From positions 124,001 through 188,000 of the forward strand of contig CAXSBC010000004.1 of NCBI GenBank assembly GCA_964236105.1: a stretch of 64,000 nt of DNA, in the 5' to 3' direction. Source of the DNA: Lichenicola sp964236105 (GTDB taxonomy: Bacteria > Pseudomonadota > Alphaproteobacteria > Acetobacterales > Acetobacteraceae). Positions within the stretch are counted from its first letter, which is position 1. Each line of letters opens with the position of its first letter. Under the pieces are notes generated by a model. The model was not told where the DNA came from and ran no database searches. It saw only the letters and a program-made list of their open reading frames with translations. Positions 28,660 through 36,979 of the stretch are shown in pieces. Made by a program: the position numbers and the translations under genes.

Positions 28660-30150
28660 ATGCGGATCGCGGTCGGTGGCATCCACATCGAGTGCAGTTC
28701 CTATAATCCGGTGCCGACCGGCAGGGAGGCGTTCCGGATCGTGCGGGCCGAGGCGCTGTCGCGGTCGCCCGCCTTCGCCTTCCTGGCCGACTATCCGGCC
28801 GAGTTCCTGCCCACCCTGCATGCCCGCGCGATCCCGGGCGGCCCGATCGAGCCTGCGGTCTATCTCTCGCTGCGCGACGAGTTCCTCGACCGGCTGCGCG
28901 CGCTGGGTCCGGTCGACGGGCTGTATCTGGCGATGCATGGCGCGATGTTGGTGTCCGGCCTGGAAGACGCCGAGGGCGACTGGATCGCCCGCGCCCGCGC
29001 CGTCGTCGGCGAGGCGTGTGCTGTCTCGGTGAGCTACGATCTGCACGGCAACGTCTCGCAGCGGATCGTCGATTCGATCGACATGTTCTCGACCTACCGC
29101 ACCGCGCCGCATATCGACACCGAGGACACCCAGCGCCGGTCGGTCGGCATGCTGATCCGCTGCCTGCAGACGGGCGAGCGTCCCTGCGTCGCCTGGGCGC
29201 CGGTCCCGGTCCTGCTGCCAGGCGAGCGGACCAGCACCGTCGACCAGCCGGCGCGGGATCTCTACGCCGCATTGCCGGAAATCGACGGGCGCCACGGCAT
29301 CTGGGACGCCTCGCTGACGGTCGGTTATGTCTGGGCAGACGAGCCACGCGCCACCGCGGCCGCGATCATGACCGGAACCGCGCCGGACCGGCTGCAGGCG
29401 GCAGCCGCTGCGCTGGCGCGACGCTACTGGGACGCGCGCGACGCCTTTGCGTTCGGCTCGGAGGTCGGTGACATCGCCTTCTGCGTCCGACGCGCCCTGT
29501 CGCATCGCGGACCGGGTCCGATCATCCTGGCCGACTCCGGCGACAACCCCACCGGCGGCGGCGTCGGTGACCGTGCCGACGTGCTGGCCGAACTGCTGGC
29601 ATGCGGCGTGGCCGGGCAGACCGACAGCGAGCCGGTGATCATCGCCGCCATCACCGACGCGCCGGCCACCGGGCAGGCCTATGCGGCCGGCCTCGGCGCC
29701 ACCGTCTCGCTGGCGGTCGGCGCCACCCTGGACCGCGCCGGCAGCCAGCCGGTGATGGTGACCGGAACCGTCGCCGTGCTGCATCCGGTCGAGACGCCAG
29801 GCGAGCGGGAGGCGGTCATCGCCATCGGACCGATCCGGCTGGTGCTTGCGGCGCGACGCCGGCCCTATCACTGCCTCGCCGATTTCGTGCGCCTTGGGCT
29901 CGACCCGCAGCGGGCCCGGCTCCTGGTGGTCAAGTCCGGCTACCTGTCGCCGGAGCTCGCGCCGATCGCCTCGCTGTCGCTGATGGCGCTGTCTCCCGGG
30001 GTGGTCGACCAGCATGTCGAACGGCTGCCGCGCCTGCGCAAGCCACACCCCACCTATCCGTTCGACACGGACTTCGAGTGGACGCCGTCACCGGTCCTGT
30101 CCGCCCGCGCGACCAGCTGGGCGGCTGCTGGCATCAGCCGGGCCCGATGA
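28660..30150 (+). CDS. M81-family metallopeptidase (MlrC-like)
   Basis: 496 residues. It begins MRIAVGGIHIECSSYNPVPT, as in MlrC/DUF1485 proteins. DGLYLAMHGAMLVSGLEDAE, VSVSYDLHGNVSQRIVDSID (Asp and His being probable zinc ligands) and APHIDTEDTQRRS follow. The C-terminal domain contains ADSGDNPTGGGVGDRADVLA, the family's DNPxGG motif. MlrC was described as the last peptidase of microcystin breakdown, but most homologues sit beside peptide ABC importers, as here, and probably cleave imported small peptides. It is divergent from the ABC operon with 231 bases between them. Confidence 0.87.
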   Translation: MRIAVGGIHIECSSYNPVPTGREAFRIVRAEALSRSPAFAFLADYPAEFLPTLHARAIPGGPIEPAVYLSLRDEFLDRLRALGPVDGLYLAMHGAMLVSGLEDAEGDWIARARAVVGEACAVSVSYDLHGNVSQRIVDSIDMFSTYRTAPHIDTEDTQRRSVGMLIRCLQTGERPCVAWAPVPVLLPGERTSTVDQPARDLYAALPEIDGRHGIWDASLTVGYVWADEPRATAAAIMTGTAPDRLQAAAAALARRYWDARDAFAFGSEVGDIAFCVRRALSHRGPGPIILADSGDNPTGGGVGDRADVLAELLACGVAGQTDSEPVIIAAITDAPATGQAYAAGLGATVSLAVGATLDRAGSQPVMVTGTVAVLHPVETPGEREAVIAIGPIRLVLAARRRPYHCLADFVRLGLDPQRARLLVVKSGYLSPELAPIASLSLMALSPGVVDQHVERLPRLRKPHPTYPFDTDFEWTPSPVLSARATSWAAAGISRAR

Positions 30151-30207
30151 CCCCGGGCATGCTCCACGATCCCGACCCGCGCTGCACGTGGCCACGCGCC
30201 GGTTCCG

Positions 30208-30638
30208 GTGATGGTCCAGCTCCGCGCGCTGCTCGCCCATGTCGGCCCGACGCCGGACGCGAGGTCACCCCACCACCGGCGCGACGTCTCCGGCGGCCAG
30301 CGTCGGCGCATCGGCCTCGCCACGCCCTGACGGTCGGGCCTGACCTGATCATCGCGGACGAGCCGGTCTCGGCGCTCGCCGTCTCGATGGCGGCGCAGAT
30401 TGTCAGTCTGCTGACCGGACCGCGCGACGAGACCGCGGTCCTGCCGCTGATGGTGGCGCATGACCTGCCAATGGCGGCGCATCCATGCGACCGCGTCGTG
30501 GCGATGGTCCTGGACCATGTCGCCGAGGGCCAGCCGCTCGATCCGCCGCCTGGCGGCGTATCGTCGCGCTTCCTCTCCACCGGTGCAGGCGCGGCACGCC
30601 ATCGCACCGCGTGTCATCCGCCTGAGCCATGCGTCTGA
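30208..30638 (+). pseudogene. Decayed ATPase gene of a peptide ABC transporter (DppF/OppF type)
   Basis: Two frames together give the C-terminal half of a Dpp/Opp ATPase. Frame one reads MVQLRALLAHVGPTPDARSP, then RRDVSGGQRRRIGLA (ABC signature) and a stop. The next frame continues HALTVGPDLIIADEPVSALA (Walker B) and LMVAHDLPMAAHPCDRVVAM (H-loop His). A loss of about one base near 30320 explains the shift. The Walker A half is absent altogether, and the usual D-loop Asp (SALD) is Ala. The end touches cutC. The DppBC/binding-protein operon next door therefore lacks an intact local ATPase. Confidence 0.75.
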
Positions 30639-31396
30639 CCCATCTCGAGGTCTGCGTCGATAGCATCGACGGGCTGCATATCGCCGCCGCCACGCCGATC
30701 GCCCGTATCGAGCTGTGCGGCCCGCTCGGCATCGGCGGCACCACACCGTCCGCGGGACTGATCCACGCCGCAGCGGGCAGCGCGGTGCCGGTGCACGCGA
30801 TGATCCGGCCACGTGACGGCAGCTTCGTTTTCTCCCAGGCTGAGGCCGTGGCGATGGAGATCGAGATCGACGCCATGCGTGCGGCCGGACTGGCTGGCGT
30901 GGTGCTCGGCGCTTCCCGGGCAGACCACACCCTTGACGTCGCACTGCTGCGCCGGCTTTCCGAGCGTGCCGCCGGGCTCGGTCGCACCCTGCATCGTTGC
31001 TTCGACCTGACGCCGGACCCCATTGCGGCCCTCGATCAGGCGATCGGGCTGGGTTTCGATCGCGTGCTGACCTCGGGCGCCGCACCGATGGCGCTCGACG
31101 GCGCGCCGCTGCTGGCGCGACTGGTGACGCATGCCGCCGGCCGGATCGCCATCATGGCCGGTTCGGGACTATCGCCGGAGCGGGTCGGCCCGCTGCTGGC
31201 CCGCGCGCCGGTGGACGAGCTCCATGCCTCCTGCCGCGCGCCGGGCGATGTTCCGGTCGACGACCGTCTGCGCCGCTTCGGCTTCCAGTCGACCACGGCA
31301 CGCACCGATCGCGGGGTCATCCTGGCGATGCTGTCGCGGATCGCCGAAGCCGATGCGCGGGCTCCGGCCGATCCCCCTGCTGGCGTGACCAGATGA
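30629..31396 (+). CDS. cutC: CutC-family protein
   Basis: 255 residues, the normal CutC size. It shows the TIM-barrel family blocks LEVCVDSIDG, IELCGPLGIGGTTPSAGLI, VPVHAMIRPRDGSFVFS, GLAGVVLGASRADHTLDVAL, LHRCFDLTPDPIAALDQAI, GFDRVLTSGAAPMALDG and IAIMAGSGLSPERV. CutC was linked to copper tolerance in E. coli, but the evidence is mixed and a catalytic role is suspected. The start lies in the last bases of the decayed ATPase gene. It sits between two pseudogenes, so it may be a survivor of a broken amino-sugar/peptide cluster. Confidence 0.9.
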   Translation: MRLTHLEVCVDSIDGLHIAAATPIARIELCGPLGIGGTTPSAGLIHAAAGSAVPVHAMIRPRDGSFVFSQAEAVAMEIEIDAMRAAGLAGVVLGASRADHTLDVALLRRLSERAAGLGRTLHRCFDLTPDPIAALDQAIGLGFDRVLTSGAAPMALDGAPLLARLVTHAAGRIAIMAGSGLSPERVGPLLARAPVDELHASCRAPGDVPVDDRLRRFGFQSTTARTDRGVILAMLSRIAEADARAPADPPAGVTR

Positions 31397-31770
31397 TCGG
31401 GTCACCGCCGACGATCCGCTCCTATCACGCCTACATGGACCGGCATCTGGTCGAGCCTGCCGGCTGCTCCCGCACGCGCACCTGCATTCCTACCAGGCCG
31501 CCATCGCGTCTGCAGGCGGCATCGATTTGCAGTTGCTGAGGCTCGGCGCCAACGGCCATGTCGGCTTCAACGAATCGTCTTTCCGCTCGCCTCGCGCACA
31601 TGCGCGATCACGCCGACACCGGAGACACGGCATCAGAACGCCGACATGTTCAGGAGCGATCCACTGGCGGTGCCGATACGGGTTCTGACCACGGGTATTG
31701 CCACCATTCTCGCCGCCCGCCAGATCGTGCTGGTCGTGACCTATCACCAGAGGCTGATCCGCTCCATTTC
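31394..31770 (+). pseudogene. Decayed glucosamine-6-phosphate deaminase gene (nagB remnant)
   Basis: Three frames carry pieces of NagB in the right order: SYHAYMDRHLVEPAG, then AGGIDLQLLRLGANGHVGFN followed by ESSFRS (the NagB active-site block, normally GGIDLQLLGIGxNGHIGFNE), then DPLAVPIRVLTTGIATILAA and RQIVLVV. The N-terminal third is missing and at least two frameshifts separate the pieces. It starts where cutC ends. NagB converts glucosamine-6-phosphate to fructose-6-phosphate; this copy cannot. Confidence 0.72.
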
Positions 31771-32039
31771 ATTCCGCGTTCATGAGGGCGGCCGTAGAGC
31801 CTGTTGGCGTGGAGGATTTGCGCGCGCTGTGCCATCGCCTGCACAGGCTCAAGCGTCTTCTCCATCGAGGATAGGTCGTCATCCGGTTGCCCGGAAGACG
31901 TGCAGCCATCGGCGCCGCAATCCCAGCCGCCACGCCCGGTCCGAGGACCGCTCCGGCCGAGGAACCTTGCGCCATCGGGCCAACCGGCCCCGGCAATCAT
32001 CGATCATCCAGCCACCAGAATGCGACGGCGCCGCTTCAG

Positions 32040-33284
32040 TCACGGCATGGATTGCGCGATAATCGCCCAGTCGGCCGGCTTGCCTGATGCGGCCATTGGC
32101 AGCGACGGACCGAAATTGAAGGCCCGCGGACGCTCAACGACCGCAAGTCGGGCTTCGACGTGCGCGTTGAGGATCTGGCGGAGTGCTTCATGAGGTGTTG
32201 CGGTATCCCAAGGCACAATGAAGGCCTTCAGACGGCTGCCTTCGGCCGAGGTCATCAGCCGCACTGCAGCCTTGGCCACGGCCGGATGCTCACACAGCAC
32301 GTCACGGACCTTTGCCGGATAAACGTTGCGACCACCGACCTGCACCGCCGCATCCAATCGGCCTTTGAGACGGAAATGCTCGCTATCGAGCCAGTCGACG
32401 CTGTCTGGAACCTCCGTCTCGTTCCTGTCCTGGCGCTTCAATCGCAGTCCACCTATCAACGGTTGCCAGAACGGAAGCAGCTTGTAAGGCGCACCGGGAT
32501 CGTCGCGCCAACCAATGCCCGCGGTTTCGCTAGAGCCATAGATCTGCAGCAGGCGCGACAGGCCAGCGATCTGGGCTGCGTCAGCAACCTCATCCGGACA
32601 GGGAGCCCCTGACGTCACGCCGACGATGTCCGCCGGCAAACCACCCGGCGCTGCTCGAACGAGATCCGCCCAGAAACCTGGATGTCCAATGACCAGATCG
32701 CCGGGCTGCAGTGCCGCAGCGACTGCGCCCGGAAACCGATTACGCATGTCGACGACCGGCAGGCCAAGCCGGGCGGGCAGCATGAGCGAAAACAAGAAGC
32801 CATAGATGTGGTGGCACGGCAGGGTGACGACGATACGTCGGCGTTGCTTGACTTCAGCTGCGAAGAAGAGGATTTCTGCATCAAGATCGACAAGCTTATG
32901 AACGGAACTATGTCGCCGGCCGGTGCTGCCGGAAGAGCGGAAGCAGACGCGCGCCGCATGCCGGTCCAATGCCGATCGAACCGCGACACCCCAGTCGTGA
33001 AGCGAGGTATTGACGACGAGCGAGTCGTCCATGTCACTGTCATGCAACATCAGGGCTTCGCTGAGCGCCGCGGCCAGCGCCATGCACTCCAGCGAGTCGA
33101 ATCCCAGTCCACCGTCACCAAGTATCGTGTCCGGCCGGGAGGCCGTCATCGACGGCCAGGGGCCATTCGGCCGAAAAAACCGAGCCTCGGCGGCGAGAAG
33201 GTCTACAAGAAAGCGATCCAGTGCGCCGTCCGGACGCCACCAAGCCGTAGACGCAGCCTCTGACGGTTCGAGCAGATCTGACAT
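32040..33284 (-). CDS. p-Coumaroyl-CoA ligase of the PYP locus (AMP-forming)
   Basis: 414 residues, short for the acyl-CoA ligase family but like the ligases found beside PYP genes. Motifs: phosphate loop SSGSTGRRHSSVHK, CHHIYGFLFSLMLPARLGLP, adenine motif YGSSETAGIGW, hinge RLKGRLDAAVQVGGRNVYPA, and the C-terminal catalytic Lys in PMAASGKPADW. It would activate p-coumarate to the CoA thioester that loads the PYP cysteine. Residues 58-72 (GGLGFDSLECMALAA) look like a carrier-protein-style Asp-Ser-Leu segment. It starts 9 bases after the cyclase gene, so one transcript is likely. A non-PYP aryl or acyl substrate is possible in principle, but the context strongly favours chromophore activation. 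Confidence 0.85.
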   Translation of the reverse strand: MSDLLEPSEAASTAWWRPDGALDRFLVDLLAAEARFFRPNGPWPSMTASRPDTILGDGGLGFDSLECMALAAALSEALMLHDSDMDDSLVVNTSLHDWGVAVRSALDRHAARVCFRSSGSTGRRHSSVHKLVDLDAEILFFAAEVKQRRRIVVTLPCHHIYGFLFSLMLPARLGLPVVDMRNRFPGAVAAALQPGDLVIGHPGFWADLVRAAPGGLPADIVGVTSGAPCPDEVADAAQIAGLSRLLQIYGSSETAGIGWRDDPGAPYKLLPFWQPLIGGLRLKRQDRNETEVPDSVDWLDSEHFRLKGRLDAAVQVGGRNVYPAKVRDVLCEHPAVAKAAVRLMTSAEGSRLKAFIVPWDTATPHEALRQILNAHVEARLAVVERPRAFNFGPSLPMAASGKPADWAIIAQSMP

Positions 33285-33293
33285 CAGCCTTGA

Positions 33294-34586
33294 TCACACT
33301 GCCACAAGATCGAAATGCTGCGACGACGATGACGCCAGTACAACCTGATCGCGACCGCCCCGCTTGGCCTGATAAAGCGCTTCGTCGGCACGCTGGAGCA
33401 GGGCATCGACACCACGGATTTGCTTGTCCATCTGCGCACAGCCCAGGCTGATGGTGATGTTTACGGGCATATTCTCGAGCGTTGTGACGCTCTGGCGCAT
33501 CTGCTCGGCAACGAGGCCGGCCTTTGTCAAGTCCGTCTCGGGCAGTAGCACAGCAAACTCCTCGCCTCCCAGTCTTGCCAACAGGCCGCGTTCGTTCAGG
33601 CTGGTATTGCAGTGCCGCACCAGGGCCTGCAGGACGGCATCGCCAGCGGCATGTCCGAAATTATCATTGACGCTCTTGAAGTGGTCGACATCCAGCATGA
33701 CGATCGACAAGGGCTGTCCGGTCTGTCGGCTTCTTTCAACGGCAGCTGCCGCCTGCTCGAAGAAGTGCGCCCGGTTGACAGCGCCGGTGAGATGGTCGGT
33801 GGTCAGCAGGCGACGGAGCTCCTCGCTGGTCATTCGTCGTTCAGTCACATCACGCATGACCACCGAATATCCGTCGATGTCGCCCTGTACGCCCTCCATC
33901 GCTGCGACCAGGATCTGGCACCAGTAGCATCGCCCATTACGACGAACGAAACGTGCCTCACGTAGGCTCCAGCCTTCCTGCGCCGCCAGCACGACCTGTT
34001 CGGCCATCAACCCTGATTCAGTGGAGTGGGCCTCGCCTAGCGTCCCGAGGTCGAGGCCTAATACGTCGTCGACCGAATAGCCGGTCTGTCGCGCAGCCGA
34101 TACGTTCCACGTGTCGATGCGGCCATTCCTGTCGAGCGAGAAAAGCGCGTAATTGTTGACACCCGTCACAATGGCCGAGAACAGCGCCTCATTCTGCTTG
34201 AGCTGCTGTTCTTGTTCGACTTGACGTGTCATGTCCTGCAGTACTGCCACCAGGCAATCGCTGCTGATCTTGAGCAGGGAGCATGACAGGAAGCGCGGAC
34301 CAGGCCCGGAGCGACTGACAACGATCCGGTGTCCCTGACAAACCTGACCCCTGTCAGCGGAGAAGTCCTTCGCGATGTTCCGTAGTTCCGGTGCGCAGCT
34401 TTCCAGCGCCTCAAAAAAGTTGGCGATGTTCTTCGAAGTCGAGATCGGCATGAGTAATTGCGCAGCATGCGGGTTGATCATCAGCACCGTTCCGCGGGCG
34501 TCGAACTGAATGACGCCAGCAGGGCACAGATAGAGGAACGCCAGGAGCGCCTCGTTCTCGGACTCAAGTGCTGCCAGATCCGACAT
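33294..34586 (-). CDS. PAS-PAS-GGDEF diguanylate cyclase, partner of PYP-A
   Basis: 430 residues, no membrane helices, so cytoplasmic. Residues about 12-125 are an N-terminal PAS-like domain (FLYLCPAGVIQFDARGTVLM, NPHAAQLLMP). Residues 130-255 are a second PAS with PAC (VNNYALFSLDRNGRIDTWNV, GYSVDDVLGLDL, MRDVTERRM). Residues 262-415 are GGDEF: DHLTGAVNRAHF, metal-binding Asp299/Asp301 in MLDVDHFKSVND, and the active motif GGEEF at 340-344. The inhibitory I-site RxxD is absent (the four residues there are NERG). It should make c-di-GMP from two GTP. It lies 14 bases after PYP-A and 9 before the ligase. PYP-A is the likely light-sensing partner of its N-terminal PAS domain (inference). Confidence 0.9.
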   Translation of the reverse strand: MSDLAALESENEALLAFLYLCPAGVIQFDARGTVLMINPHAAQLLMPISTSKNIANFFEALESCAPELRNIAKDFSADRGQVCQGHRIVVSRSGPGPRFLSCSLLKISSDCLVAVLQDMTRQVEQEQQLKQNEALFSAIVTGVNNYALFSLDRNGRIDTWNVSAARQTGYSVDDVLGLDLGTLGEAHSTESGLMAEQVVLAAQEGWSLREARFVRRNGRCYWCQILVAAMEGVQGDIDGYSVVMRDVTERRMTSEELRRLLTTDHLTGAVNRAHFFEQAAAAVERSRQTGQPLSIVMLDVDHFKSVNDNFGHAAGDAVLQALVRHCNTSLNERGLLARLGGEEFAVLLPETDLTKAGLVAEQMRQSVTTLENMPVNITISLGCAQMDKQIRGVDALLQRADEALYQAKRGGRDQVVLASSSSQHFDLVAV

Positions 34587-34600
34587 GACACCCTGCTTCG

Positions 34601-34984
34601 TCAGCGTTGAATCAGAAGATAGCGACGCGATATATGTGGCTGCTTCAACAAGCGTAGCTTGACCGGGGTGGGGCGCATCCGAAAGGTCAGGACATAATCC
34701 ACGATCGAGTCGATAACATCTTCATCCTCAAAGCGCTGTGCGACGAGGAAGTTGTTCATGCAGACCCCGGCGATCAGAAAGAATGGCTGGCCGATGATGT
34801 TAGCGCGCTGCATTCCGCCATAACGAGTTTCCGTGGAGTTGTAGATCTCCGCAATGCCTGCCGCAGATAGTCCGACAACCCCGAAGGGAAGAGCATCGAT
34901 GAAAGCATCATCCGCCGAATCCAGGTGATCAATATCGATCCTGCTGAATGCCTCATGCGGTGCTGCGACGTGGTCCCAAGGCAT
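34601..34984 (-). CDS. pyp: Photoactive yellow protein A (PYP-A)
   Basis: 127 residues (Halorhodospira PYP has 125), with AGGAG 7 bases before the ATG. Aligned by eye to that PYP: FGVVGLSAAG matches beta-1/2; Tyr48 matches Tyr42 and Glu52 matches Glu46 (IYNSTETRYGG); NIIGQPFFLIAGVCMNNF places Cys75 at the chromophore Cys69; FRMRPTPVKLRL carries Met103 at Met100. So the three residues that hold and tune the p-coumaroyl chromophore are kept. Thr50 is replaced by Gly and Arg52 by Met, and the Pro before the Cys is Val, so the colour and photocycle speed may differ from the type protein. A lyase and a ligase for the chromophore are in the same locus. It probably signals to the diguanylate cyclase right downstream. 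Confidence 0.88.
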   Translation of the reverse strand: MPWDHVAAPHEAFSRIDIDHLDSADDAFIDALPFGVVGLSAAGIAEIYNSTETRYGGMQRANIIGQPFFLIAGVCMNNFLVAQRFEDEDVIDSIVDYVLTFRMRPTPVKLRLLKQPHISRRYLLIQR

Positions 34985-35351
34985 TGTAGGTCTCCTGTTC
35001 TTGCCGATGAATTGCCGTGATAGTAAACGTCCATACGCGCTTTAAATTAGTTGAACAGAAGGGACAGGCCAATCCAGTCGGTTTCTGAAAGGCTTTCCGT
35101 CAACCACGCCTAAAATCCTGAACAAACGAATATCACTATACCAGATCTCATGATTAGAGCTGATTATCGTACGGATCAACTAGTGTGATATTTCAGATAT
35201 CATCGCCATAGGCAGACCATCTTGAGAAAACCATCACCATGAACAATTTCCTGCATGATCTAGAACCTGTGATGCTTCTCTGATCCCGTATCATTAACAG
35301 TCATACTGCTGCGCGTTCTGCATTCCGAGAACGACCTGATCGATCCGTGGA
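34985..35351. promoter_or_regulatory. AT-rich intergenic region upstream of PYP-A
   Basis: 367 bases between the PAS-PAS gene and PYP-A, both on the minus strand. It is much more AT-rich than the rest of the window (about 35040-35340) and has no open frame worth calling. Its position suggests a second promoter, so that PYP-A, the cyclase and the ligase could be expressed apart from the lyase and PYP-B. No specific -35/-10 pair is convincing. Confidence 0.45.
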
Positions 35352-36449
35352 TTAGGGCGATGATATCATCCGCTGTGCATCCAGTGCAGATGACGCTTCC
35401 ACCCGCGCTGCAATCTTGGACCCAAACTCGTTCATGAACACGCGCCTGATCCCTTGCATGGCTCGCCCTATCTGCGTCGCATTGCGGGATTGATCTCCAT
35501 CAGCAAACCAGATGATCAGATTGTCTCCCTTTCCACGCCGCAGAATGTCTTCAGGCCCGAGAATTCGTTTGACGACCTGTTCTGCCAAACTCAGCCCGCG
35601 CGCAGAGATACGGCACCAGTCTGGGCCGATGGCCTCGCGGAGGGAGTCCAGGCTCAGCACCTCTACTTGGTTTATCCCCTCGTTCGCGACCGCCGAGGCC
35701 CCGGCATCGGTCTCCTTGCTCAAGGTGAGCACACGTATCTGCTTGCTGTCGCTCTCGCGGAGCAGGGAGGAATTCATGGTGACGCGGAGGTTCGTCCCGG
35801 CCTTGGTTATGATCTCCATCTGCATCGCATAGCAGCCACCGTCGAGCATCTGCTGGGCTCGTGCAGCTCGCGCAGCGCCGACGCAATCGAGAGGCAGAAG
35901 CGCGCTGATGTTGAGGCCGGCGATGCTCTTCGAGTCGTAGCCCAGGAGGGTCTGAAACGCGTGGTTGGCCATGAGGATGAACCCGTCCGCCCTCACGACC
36001 ACGACGGCCGTCTTGATCCGCATGAACACCGACGCGAGGAGCCGTTGCGAATGAGTTTGACGAACGACCTCTCTCCGGGCTGCAGTCAGGTCGGTTATGT
36101 CCTGCACCACCGCCATCAAGGTTCCTGGATCAATCTTGTTGATGTCCAGCATCATCGTGTTTTGAGTGATCGGAACATGCAGCTGCATCTGGTCGAAAAT
36201 CTGGCCGTTACCTGGCGCATATCGCTCGACATGTTCCTGAAGGTCGGGTGCCACGGCAATCAGCAGCTTGTACAGGTCTGACATGTCTCCGTCGCTGGCA
36301 AGCGGCATCAGCAGTTGCGCTGCTGTCGGGTTGGCCATGTCGATCGTACCGTCCGGTCGGAACTTGATGATTCCGACAGGCGCGAGGTACAAGAACTCGA
36401 CCAGCGCCTCGTATGCGGACGCGTGGTCGAAGGCCTCCTCTTCGAGCAT
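35352..36449 (-). CDS. PAS-PAS signalling protein with unrecognised or degenerate output domain, partner of PYP-B
   Basis: 365 residues from the ATG at 36449, four bases after PYP-B ends; a longer frame begins at 36494 inside PYP-B. The first ~110 residues are paralogous to the start of the diguanylate cyclase (FLYLAPVGIIKFRPDGTIDM, NPTAAQLLMPL). A second PAS follows (VFMRIKTAVVVVRADGFILM, ANHAFQTLLGYDSKSIAGLN). The last ~100 residues (LSLAEQVVKRILGPEDILRR, GKGDNLIIWFADGD, then a helix) have the spacing of a cyclase-like fold, but no GGDEF motif and no metal Asp pair. It may be a catalytically dead output that binds another protein or a nucleotide. Probably cytoplasmic. Confidence 0.78.
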   Translation of the reverse strand: MLEEEAFDHASAYEALVEFLYLAPVGIIKFRPDGTIDMANPTAAQLLMPLASDGDMSDLYKLLIAVAPDLQEHVERYAPGNGQIFDQMQLHVPITQNTMMLDINKIDPGTLMAVVQDITDLTAARREVVRQTHSQRLLASVFMRIKTAVVVVRADGFILMANHAFQTLLGYDSKSIAGLNISALLPLDCVGAARAARAQQMLDGGCYAMQMEIITKAGTNLRVTMNSSLLRESDSKQIRVLTLSKETDAGASAVANEGINQVEVLSLDSLREAIGPDWCRISARGLSLAEQVVKRILGPEDILRRGKGDNLIIWFADGDQSRNATQIGRAMQGIRRVFMNEFGSKIAARVEASSALDAQRMISSP

Positions 36450-36453
36450 GATG

Positions 36454-36885
36454 TCAGGCTCGTCGCTGAATGACAAGAAACATGCGCGACGCATCGTGAC
36501 GTCTCAACAGACGCATACGGACTTTCTGCGGCCTCATTCTCAAGGTCAGCACGTAGTCGATGACGGCGTCGAGTTCGTTTTCCGTCTGGAACCGGTGAGC
36601 GACCATGAAGTTGTTCGTGCAGGGAGCGACGCTCGTGAAGAAGTTCTTGCCGATCACTCGTTCCGGTGTCAGGGCGGCAAGCCTGGACTCGGTGAGATTA
36701 TAGGCCTCCACCGTGCCATCCAATGTCATGGCGATGACGCCGTATCCAAGCGTATCGAGCTCGACCGCGGTCGCCGAGATCAGCCAGTCGAAGAGGCCGG
36801 GATCGGTGAACAGATGCGGGAAGACACTGCCGGCCTCGCCGTGCTCAGGGCCTTGAAGCTCGGAAAGGGCAGCATTGATTGACAT
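36454..36885 (-). CDS. pyp: Photoactive yellow protein B (PYP-B)
   Basis: 143 residues; a ~20-residue N-terminal extension precedes the PYP fold. By eye against Halorhodospira PYP: LDTLGYGVIAMTLDGTVEAY ends with Tyr62 (Tyr42), Glu66 in NLTESRL matches Glu46, and RVIGKNFFTSVAPCTNNFMV contains the almost invariant GKNFFxxVAPCT block with Cys89 at Cys69. LRMRPQKVRMRL carries Met117 (Met100). Thr50 and Arg52 are Ala and Leu here. It is closer to classical PYPs around the Cys than PYP-A is. It follows the lyase gene by 94 bases and precedes the PAS-PAS gene by four, so it probably works with that protein. Confidence 0.92.
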   Translation of the reverse strand: MSINAALSELQGPEHGEAGSVFPHLFTDPGLFDWLISATAVELDTLGYGVIAMTLDGTVEAYNLTESRLAALTPERVIGKNFFTSVAPCTNNFMVAHRFQTENELDAVIDYVLTLRMRPQKVRMRLLRRHDASRMFLVIQRRA

Positions 36886-36979
36886 CGTTCTCGAACCCTT
36901 ACCGGTTGCCTGGAACGCATCCCGTCCCTGTCATGCCGACCTTAGCGGGATTTGCTGAATCGAACGTTAAGGGGATGCG

